DNA from: Catenaria anguillulae PL171
Lineage: Eukaryota; Blastocladiomycota; Blastocladiomycetes; Blastocladiales; Catenariaceae
DNA length: 64,000 bases
Direction of reading: 5' to 3'
NCBI GenBank assembly: GCA_002102555.1
Contig: MCFL01000102.1
Coordinates: 1 to 64,000, forward strand
Positions 57,013 through 64,000 of this stretch are shown here, in pieces; positions within the stretch are counted from its first letter, which is position 1; each line of letters opens with the position of its first letter. A program made the position numbers and the translations under genes. The notes beneath the pieces are model-generated. The model searched no databases. It worked only from the letters and a program-made list of their open reading frames with translations, and was not told where the DNA came from.

Positions 57013-57018
57013 TTTATA
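57013..57018 (-). promoter_or_regulatory. TATA box of lectin 5
   Basis: TATAAA on the minus strand, 89 bp before the start at 56924. Confidence 0.6.
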
Positions 57019-57410
57019 GGCGCCTTTTCGGAGCCAATAGTGGCCAGGCCGGCCCAATCACAGTCCAAATTCCGGAGAGCAGCGATGGCGTGCACGCGCA
57101 TGGTGCAAATGTGGCGAACCTCGTGGCCAACTCGGAGCTCAAAGCGGCATTTGTCTCACAATGTTGATCACTTTCATCAACGTGAACGGACAAGGGGCAT
57201 TACGTACATACGACATAGGCAAGAAATGGAGATATTTATCATAAGGCATTTGTCTTCATGTGGAGCACAACAAGCCAACTGCGAAAACATGACATAACTC
57301 TATGAGGAAATCCAGCACTCACTTTCATTCAACTCTTCATGCATACTCAGGCTTGAAAACCCGCGGGACCTTTGAAACCACACTTCCGATCTGGCAGTCA
57401 TGATCATGAG

Positions 57411-57871
57411 CTACCGCCGGCAAAGAGGCGAAGACCAATCTTCGAGGCGGAAAAGGTGGATCGGATTGTCCTTCAAGCGGCGCCACAAGCGCATGGGCTG
57501 ACCGTCACGAATGCCAGAATAGCCTAGACACATGCAACATCAGGCGAGGTCTGATGAGTCACTATCACTCGAGAGAAACGATGTGGGAGGCCGGCTTGAC
57601 TCGGAGGGAGAATCATGACAACGCACCGGCTTCGGGATCAAGACACAAGTGCCTGGCGTTGTTCACAGTAATGAGACTGCCTTGATCGTTGAATGTTGCA
57701 AGCGCCACTTTTAAGCATCAGACCCGTTACTGCATTGAATTGAAACCAAGAGTCCAATCGAAATGGAGTCACATCAGTTTGAGTCAGATCGCGAGCAAAA
57801 TGGGTTTCGCGCGGAAATGTAGGGTATACACACCATTCCCACCAGCGAACGGTTTGCCCTTCAAATGCGTG
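57411..57871 (-). pseudogene. 5'-truncated lectin pseudogene (lectin 6)
   Basis: Only the last three exons remain: HAFEGQTVRWWE (starting 57871), the exon with CNGSDA and LCLDPEAG, and the last exon with IRDGQPMRLWRR and IHLFRLEDW ending in a stop at 57411-57413. In the middle exon the codon expected to be the Gln of the Q-x-W motif is TAA, and a frame slip follows. Exons for the signal peptide and first repeat cannot be found in the 490 bp upstream. Truncation, stop and frame slip together mark it as a pseudogene. Confidence 0.75.
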
Positions 57872-58359
57872 CTGTGTCAAATGTTCCTGAGTGTGCAAGG
57901 AGTATGGTTAGCACCCATCGCAAGCCACCAACTTTGAAGATTGAATGAAGGAGCATAGCATTCGGGATCGGTGGCAGTGGTCTTTTGTCCGTGACCGCGC
58001 CTCGTTGGCCAACGTGGCCCCATTGTTGCCACCTAGGTATACCCACACTGTTCTTTGATCGATTCCAACTTGATTTCCACGTCCCGAAACATTTCATGCG
58101 AGCGAACCGCACAGCGGATGGGTGGCGCGTCTTTGCAATTTGGCGTTGTTGGTTCTTTGAGACATCTGGCATCACATGATGCGATTCATTCACACAAATC
58201 AATCTGTCTGCTGGACACAAACCTATTAACATCGGACAGGTTAATATCTAGCACGTCTTCAGAGCACAGACACACGATTGACTCAGCACAAAGCTTACAC
58301 AATGCAATCAACTCATCACCAGCAACGTCAAGCAAGCAACCAACCAGTGTCACCATGAA
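57872..58359. other. Spacer upstream of the lectin pseudogene
   Basis: Searched for the missing first three lectin exons; no signal peptide, RCLD or YCLD block is visible. Confidence 0.4.
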
Positions 58360-59553
58360 CTAATCCTGACCCCCGCATTCCTTGGATCCCCAATAATTCA
58401 CCTGGAAACGGTGAATCGGGTTGTCGTTCAAACAGCGCCACAAGCGCATGCGCTGGCCGTCGCGATTGCCCGCCAAACCTAGTGTACACACCATACCGAG
58501 CAAGCACACACGGTGGGAGAGTGCCGGTGCAGGAAAAAGGTGGAGTTGTGGGTCAGTCATCATGCCATGGAAGGATTACCAATGATACAGAGGAAACACG
58601 ACGACACACCTGCTTCAGGATCAAGGCACAAGTTCTTGTCATAGAAAGGATTGAAATGGTAATCGTTCTTGCGGTAGTTGTATTGGCCTTTGGGAAGGTT
58701 GGCGTCGATGAGCCACTGTTGCGCTTCAGACCAGTTGCTGTGCTCGCGTGTAGGTGTTGGTGCAGAAATGGTGGTTCCAAGTGAGCCAGAGCCCAACGAG
58801 AAATGCATGCAAAAAAAAAAAAAAAACCGCAGAGGAATGAAAGAATGCATACCAAGTCCACCAACGGACTACTTGGCCTTCAAATGTACGCTAAGCCACG
58901 CACAGTAGGTAGGAATGGATCGAGTCAGGGGCAGTACATAGAAGTCAGCAATTATGGAGTTGAAGCGGAATCGGTCGAGCATCCATACCCCACCAGGAAC
59001 ATCGAGGCAGTACATCCTGCCGTCAACCCACTTTTTGATGAACACTCGGCGTAACGGTCCTTCGGGGTAGAGCGAATCTTCGGGAAGCTCGACCCTCTAC
59101 AATGCAAAAGGATGATTTCAGTTGTGAATATACCGAAAATCGAACGTTTTGTGACTTGAGCGATTTGAAAAAGAACGGATGAGGCGGCAAGGGAAAGCAG
59201 AATATGCGGACTTGTGCTCGCGCATTGTCGTAGCACGTCCACATTTGCGCCTCGGACGTCTGCACTGTGAGTCGACTTTGCTCGAAATCCAGGCACCGGC
59301 GGGTGGCCGCGTTGACGAGACAGCCGTCACGGCGCGGCGGTTGGCCGGCCTCGGTGGAATTGCCGTGTCGATGGCGGCCCGAGGCAGGTGGCGTCACAGC
59401 AATCGACGAGTTGCCACGTGGGGCAACGGCAGGAGCCACAATGGTCGAGTTAACGGGCGTCGGAGGGGCAACGGGTGTCGCAGTGACGGATTGGCCGATG
59501 GCCAAAACGGCGAGGAGAACAATGAGCTTCAGAGACAGAATGGTTGGATCCAT
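58360..59553 (-). CDS. Secreted beta-trefoil lectin 7 (first intron absent)
   Basis: Start at 59553; signal peptide MDPTILSLKLIVLLAVLAIG and a Pro/Thr/Asn linker run straight into GCLVNAATRRCLDFEQ and AQMWTCYDN without the intron that the other full copies have here. Later exons follow the array plan: RMYCLDVPGG, RTFEGQVVRWWT, NWSEAQQWLI with KNLCLDPEAG, and GNRDGQRMRLWRCL with IHRFQVNYWG. The stop is at 58360-58362. The fifth exon has an insertion rich in Tyr/Asn between the motifs. One intron contains a run of about 16 A. No stop or slip in the joined exons. The array member farthest from lectin 1; the missing intron may be loss here or a later gain in the ancestor of the others. Confidence 0.8.
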
Positions 59554-59933
59554 CGTGGGATGAGAAAAAGAGTCCCAAGTTGATTGGGATGGACACATCA
59601 GGATTTCATCACAGCTGTTCAAGTCGACTCAGGAGCGGAGGGGTTCCTTGGTCATATTTGAGTGATGTCCTCGCCTAAGGATACACGAGAAGGGAAGGGA
59701 TATGACTACGAGCTACAACTAAGTGCGCCACAGGTATATTTTACATGCGAGTTGGCCAACATGGTCCTGTCAACGCCGCCACATTCTCTTTGTTTTGCAT
59801 CGGTCCTGAAACATGGCATGTGCGCTCGCCACCGACTGTCGGGCCCCAGCAACGCCTCCAGTGCAGCTGCCTGCCACGGTTTTGTGCACACGAGTTGCGT
59901 GGCGTGTCTCACCCGCGTCATGACCTCTTGAAT
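59554..59933. other. Intergenic, no gene seen
   Basis: Upstream of lectin 7. A TTTGAG/CATATTT patch lies near 59655, but there is no clear TATA box. Confidence 0.35.
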
Positions 59934-60267
59934 CTACAGACACGCGTCATACCGCAAGGTCCATACCGTGTCCTCCAGCTCGCCATCATCCTCCGACAGA
60001 GGCGAGCGGCCACGACGGGCATGCTCGAGTTGCGGGCCACTGGTGGAACGCAAGTCGCGTTCAAGTTGGAAAACCACGCAGGAATGCCTGCGGCGGTTGT
60101 CGTCTGTAGGAATTGTTGGAAGCGGACGGCACAGGTGCGGGCCTGGCGGCAATCAGTACGGCCAGACAAAGGGCCACGGCCACGGTGAGCGGGCGTGTGA
60201 GGAGCAAGCGTGTGGTCGACACGGTAAATCTGAAACAAAAATGAATGACATCAAGTTGGGCTGGCAT
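59934..60267 (-). CDS. Possible small secreted protein
   Basis: A minus-strand frame from an ATG at 60265-60267 contains a good signal-peptide core (TVAVALCLAVLIAARPAP) and then a short Ser/Asn-rich part. That frame stops at 60061. One base slip near 60080 would continue into a 50-residue charged C-terminus (LERDLRSTSGPQLEHARRG, then GELEDTVWTLRYDACL) ending at 59934. A TTTCAG just before the signal core could instead be an acceptor for an unseen first exon. No lectin motif is present. Weak call, resting on the signal-peptide-like segment. Confidence 0.3.
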
Positions 60268-61013
60268 TCCAGGGGGAGCCCAAGGGGCGGAGGCACCTTG
60301 GCATGGGGATCATCAATTGATACATGTGAGCCTGTTCTGGCCGAGATTGGCATACATAACTATAACGGAAGGGGACTTTTTGTCGCTGCCGCCGACGCCC
60401 ACTTCAGCAATGCCAGCAGCGGGCTGTCATCCCATGGCCAGGTGCAATGGCCACATGCATGTTGTCAGAGGCGCGGCGCTCGTGGCCGGCGCGAGACTTG
60501 AAAGCATTTGGGACCTGGCCCAGGCGGATTACGATCGCCCCAGTCGCCCTTGTATCAACGGCGTGTCACTGTGTTATTCACTGTGGAACGACTCAGAGAT
60601 GGCGATTTCCCGTGCTTCTTGAGTGCAAATGATGATGGCATGAGGCGTTCATGTTGCCCTTGAATGCATGTGAGACATGCCGAGTCATGATGAAGTGAGC
60701 AGGGGGCATACAAACGTACGTTGCGAGTGGCAACGACTTGGGGGCGAAATGGTATTCATCAACATGATGGAGTAACGAAAATGTCAATGGATAAATACAT
60801 ACATACAAGCTCGACCGAGAAATGGTAATGGTCCAAGAAAAAAAAAAAAAAGGAAATGGACGAACGAACAACTTTGAGGTCGGAAACAAACCAAGGTGGA
60901 AAGAGAGTAAATACAAACAAATACAAAATGCGGCCGCATGTGAACCGGTCCAACTGGCCATACAGTGTGAAGGCGTGTGTTTCCCATCCGATACGTAACC
61001 CCTTTTCCCGTCA
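60268..61013. other. Intergenic, no gene seen
   Basis: Contains a run of about 14 A near 60838 and AT-rich stretches. No supported coding frame. Confidence 0.35.
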
Positions 61014-62090
61014 TCACACCGAATACGGCACCTCCATCTTGACCGCGGCCTCCCCCTCCGCATGCGCGTGCAATTCGCCATTGTCGTCGCCCGTCGTCAA
61101 AAACGCCCTGGCGCTCGCCACACCGCGCCACGCCTCAATGGGCCCCACCGCCACGGCTTCGGGTCCAGAGCCACGAAGCTCGGCAAACGTGGCGGGCGTG
61201 GAAATGGCGCGCGGACGTTTGCGCGCGCCCGTGCCGACAATGGCGGTGGCACATGCCGTGAATGTGGTGGCCGACGAGTAAAGCAACGTGGTGGTGGGAA
61301 GTGTGGCGTGCGGGCCCGATGTGGGCAAGGTGAGATGTTTTGGGTGTCGGTTGCGGGCGGGGGCCGCGGCGAGTTGGTGGATTGGGATTTGCAGATGAGA
61401 TTGTGGTTGTGTGGTCGTGGCCGATGCGATGGTGGTGGAGTGGGAGGTGGACGAAGAGGAGCAGGAGGAGGAGGTGCGCCGGCGGTACGGGTGGTGGTGG
61501 TGGTCGGCGGGCAAGGAAGTTTTGCGCGTGCGCTTCACGGCAGGCGCATGCGCGTGGTGGCCGGGTGACGCACTCGAGGTGGAGGACGACGACGGCGAAG
61601 ACCGCGATGAGACCGAGTCGCGTCGCGCACGTGTGGGATGTGCGGCGGGGGCATGCATGCTGTGGCCTTGCTGCTGCTGCGTGGTCGGAGACGACACATG
61701 TGCCCAAGTCGGGGTCGAAAGCGAAACAAGCGGCAAGCCAGCGGGCCCAACGTGGTTGCCAGTGGGATGATGACCCGAGAATGCATCTGACACGTAATGC
61801 GTGGTCAAGGGCGGGGGCGGCGACCGGGGCAAGAGTGATGCGCCGAGCGGGCCCAGAAGTGCATGGTCCGAGAACAAGGTAAGGGGGGTGACGTGTGCCT
61901 GGCGTGGTGCGAGCGAGTGCGACAGCGAGGTGGCCGACTCGACGGCAATGATTTTGGCGGCCAGGACAACCGAGTCCGAGGCCGAGGCAGGGTTTGAGGC
62001 CTGGCCAGAGCGCGCGTCCAAGGTAGAGGCACCGAGGGATCGGTCGTGGTTGGTGGGACCGGCCGAGTGGGCGGCGGTGGATGTGGTCAT
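61014..62090 (-). CDS. Intronless disordered Ser/His/Pro-rich protein
   Basis: One open frame of 358 residues that I do not recognise. It is low-complexity throughout: Ser/Thr/Ala/Pro-rich, with His clusters (ADHHHHPYRRR) and Ser runs. Basic patches (VKRTRKTSLP near the middle; TGARKRPRAIST later) resemble nuclear localisation signals, so a nuclear regulator is possible but unproven. The more ordered C-terminus (PATFAELRGSGPEAVAVGPI; EAWRGVASARAFLTTGDDN) may be the conserved part. It is divergent from the NMNAT-like gene, with about 390 bp between them. The GC-rich frame is also open on the other strand, which lowers confidence. Confidence 0.55.
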   Translation of the reverse strand: MTTSTAAHSAGPTNHDRSLGASTLDARSGQASNPASASDSVVLAAKIIAVESATSLSHSLAPRQAHVTPLTLFSDHALLGPLGASLLPRSPPPPLTTHYVSDAFSGHHPTGNHVGPAGLPLVSLSTPTWAHVSSPTTQQQQGHSMHAPAAHPTRARRDSVSSRSSPSSSSTSSASPGHHAHAPAVKRTRKTSLPADHHHHPYRRRTSSSCSSSSTSHSTTIASATTTQPQSHLQIPIHQLAAAPARNRHPKHLTLPTSGPHATLPTTTLLYSSATTFTACATAIVGTGARKRPRAISTPATFAELRGSGPEAVAVGPIEAWRGVASARAFLTTGDDNGELHAHAEGEAAVKMEVPYSV

Positions 62091-62477
62091 GGTATGGTTG
62101 CAGGTGATTGATCAGCTTGGGCTGGGCGTCGAGTGAGACTGAACCCCACAGAGGCCGAGGTCAGGGCCAGCGGGGCGGGCGTGAGACGGACGGAGCGGGG
62201 AGGGTGAGTCACTGGGCGAGGCGAGGACCAACAAAACGAGGTGCTGGTGCTTGGGAACGAGGATTGCCGTGGGTCTCGCGGAGTGGTACGTGCAATTGGC
62301 AAGGCCAAGACATGAAGATAAATATGGGCCGATAAAAGAAACCAAATGCAGTGCAACCGTGAACAAGAGCAACGCCACATGCCTTCCATGACCCTTCTCC
62401 CAAGCTTCCGGATGCCTTCCGGAAGCCTCCTGCCATTGCTCCCAGCCCCGAATTCATGACATGATCACTCACTAATC
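62091..62477. other. Divergent intergenic region
   Basis: Shared upstream region of the disordered protein and the NMNAT-like gene; AT-richer near 62300-62345. No coding frame supported. Confidence 0.4.
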
Positions 62478-63449
62478 ATGTATCGCCTGCCATCCCTTAC
62501 CATTATTGGCTATGGCCGCCTTACCAATTGCAAGCACTCCCACGCTGCACTTGTACAACATCGAGCCCTTTGCCCGCCGCGGCTGCCCGCAATTGCAATT
62601 GCAATTGCAAGAACAAGAATGCACCACTCTGTCCAGCCTGCTGATCAAGATGGGTTCCGCCTCATCTCCACGCTCGACCCATCCCACCTGCCACACTGGC
62701 CCAACGCAAGCGCCTGCGCCCCGTCTGCCACTGCCCTCTCGCAGAGCCATCATCACCACATCTTAATCCTCGACTCGTCCCACAACCCGCCCACCCGCGC
62801 GCACGCCTACCTCGTGTCCACGGGCCTCCGCCGTCACGCTCACACTCCTTACACGGCCGTGCTCTTGTTGCTCGCCACGCGCAACGCAGACAAGGGCCAC
62901 CTTCCCGCCTCGGCCATCGCACACCGCACAAAGCTCATGCACTTGCTTGCCACCCATCTGGCTCCAAGCGTGCCCACGGCCATTGCCACCACCGGTTGTG
63001 CCTTGTTTGCCGACAAGGCCAACGCTTTACAAGCTTATTTGCAAGATACGCATGCAACGACGGCGAGGTTGGATTGGATCACGGGCAATGACACGCTTAT
63101 CAGGATCATGCACCCGAAATATTATCCCGCCCCTAAATCCGTTCGTCAAGTCATTGTGGATGAGTTTCTGGAGCCCACGCGATCGCGCTTGTTGGTTGCC
63201 CCGCGCCCAAATGTTGGTGTGCCCGAAGGCGCAGACGAGGCCTTGATTGCTGAGCTTGAGGCAAGCGGGTTCGTGGTATGGTTGACAGGTGTGGATGCCA
63301 ACGAGATCGACGGGGTGTCGTCGAGTTTGGCCCGGGATTTGAGAAAGCGAGGCCATCAAGGGTGGCGAGAGTGGGTGGTGCCTGAGGTGGCAGAGTACAT
63401 GGAGCAGTCAAGGTTGTATGAGGATGAGGAAGATACAGGGACTGTATGA
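62478..63449 (+). CDS. Nicotinamide-nucleotide adenylyltransferase-like protein (Pof1 type)
   Basis: Up to 323 residues, no intron. The nucleotidyltransferase signature is seen as ILILDSSHNPPTRAHAYLV (about residues 95-113), where NPPTRAH corresponds to the (H/T)xGH active-site motif. A C-terminal VSSSLARDLRKRGHQGW matches the SSxxR-type loop before VPEVAEYM. The middle has RLDWITGNDTLIRIMHPKYY. The order and length fit the fungal Pof1/NMNAT-like group, which binds NMN or nicotinate mononucleotide and ATP; activity varies in that group. The first 70 codons are uncertain: a second frame starting at 62506 (MAMAALPIASTPTLHLYNIE) reads more naturally and would join after a one-base shift. Confidence 0.75.
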   Translation: MYRLPSLTIIGYGRLTNCKHSHAALVQHRALCPPRLPAIAIAIARTRMHHSVQPADQDGFRLISTLDPSHLPHWPNASACAPSATALSQSHHHHILILDSSHNPPTRAHAYLVSTGLRRHAHTPYTAVLLLLATRNADKGHLPASAIAHRTKLMHLLATHLAPSVPTAIATTGCALFADKANALQAYLQDTHATTARLDWITGNDTLIRIMHPKYYPAPKSVRQVIVDEFLEPTRSRLLVAPRPNVGVPEGADEALIAELEASGFVVWLTGVDANEIDGVSSSLARDLRKRGHQGWREWVVPEVAEYMEQSRLYEDEEDTGTV

Positions 63450-63514
63450 AGAACTAAATACCTTAGTTGAAAAAAGAAACAAAGACAAAAACGATCCAGA
63501 CACACGCAAGATGA

Positions 63515-63998
63515 TTATTGCCATTGGAACTGGGTCAATCGCAGTGGCAATGCAGGTGCAAATGTCGCGCCGACCCACACCTTGTGCACAAACTTGTTCG
63601 TTTTGACTTTTTTCTTGCCCGGAATCTGTGACGTCCAGTTGACCACTTCGTTGAGCACAAACCGCAAGTTTTCTAATACCACATGCCCATTGAAAGGTGA
63701 GTCAGCCAAACCCCCCATCCCCATCATGGTCCATGCTTGATCCTGGAAAGAAGAAGAAAAAAAAAATCGTACTCTCGACTTGCTCTGGCGAATACCCAAT
63801 CCTGCCTACAATCACATTGACATCGCCACCCCTGCCACTGGTATACCGAATCGAATTCTTGAGCACATCAATGGTACCCTTGATATCGCTCGTGACCGTG
63901 CCCTTTTTCGCATTGGGCATGAGACCCTTGGGTCCCAAAATCTTTGCGACCCTTGTGACCACGGGAAATGCCTCGGGCGTGGAAATGACCATGTCAAA
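63515..63998 (-). CDS. Mitochondrial ribosomal protein uL1, 5' end outside the window
   Basis: Two exons are in view, 63998-63773 and 63672-63515, around a 100-bp intron (GTACGA...TATTAG). The bacterial-type uL1 signature is clear: VVTRVAKILGPKGLMPNAKK followed by GTVTSDIKG, then IGYSPEQVEKNLRFVLNEVV across the splice. A bacterial-type sequence in a nuclear intron-bearing gene indicates the mitochondrial ribosome. The C-terminal extension after GKKKVKTNKFVHKV is slightly longer than in bacteria. The start and targeting peptide lie beyond 64000. Confidence 0.88.
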
Positions 63999-64000
63999 TT

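Noticed and set aside
46821-59553. Ricin-like toxin genes
   Set aside because: Only the carbohydrate-binding beta-trefoil part is present; no N-glycosidase or other catalytic chain is fused or adjacent.
1-64000. tRNA, rRNA and CRISPR arrays
   Set aside because: I found no cloverleaf-like sequence with A/B boxes, no rRNA and no regularly spaced repeats; the short tandem repeats present are microsatellites or single duplications.

Overview
The window looks like nuclear DNA of an early-diverging, probably zoosporic fungus; an Allomyces-like blastocladiomycete is my guess, not something the sequence proves. The reasons are short spliceosomal introns of about 60-115 bp with GTRYGT-type donors, fungal housekeeping genes (Pex19 with a CaaX end, a Pof1-type nucleotidyltransferase, mitochondrial uL1, an M14 carboxypeptidase with propeptide, an RRM protein, a CCCH/RWD/CHY zinc-finger protein), and a CACTA-superfamily DNA transposon of the kind found in fungi.

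Layout. 0-10 kb: an unrecognised Ser-rich protein, the CHY zinc-finger protein and a large RRM protein. 10-21 kb: a run of minus-strand genes made of two relics and three intact members of a secreted, single-pass, cysteine-rich membrane protein family, with the carboxypeptidase and Pex19 between them. 21.4-31.5 kb: a complete transposon with terminal inverted repeats, AAT target duplications, subterminal repeats, a Ulp1-like protease gene divergent from the transposase, and two further cargo genes. 31.7-46.5 kb: another cysteine-rich gene on the minus strand, a metallophosphoesterase, then six plus-strand cysteine-rich membrane protein genes in three subfamilies. 46.8-59.6 kb: a minus-strand tandem array of secreted beta-trefoil (QxW) lectins, six full genes and one truncated pseudogene, nearly all sharing one exon plan. 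59.9-64 kb: a possible small secreted protein, a disordered protein, the Pof1-like gene and the 5'-truncated uL1m gene.

The main message is that about 45 kb is a surface/secretome island. It holds two independently expanded tandem families: cysteine-rich ectodomain receptors with conserved cytoplasmic tail motifs, and secreted lectins. A transposon has inserted among them. Several intact genes have TATA boxes 70-110 bp upstream of the start codon.

Caution: many genes outside the intact set change frame without usable splice sites. Most changes are explained by one missing or extra base in a short homopolymer. I read this mainly as residual long-read assembly error, so 'broken' and 'intact' must be judged with care. 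For genes with such shifts, spans are given rather than exact exon joins.
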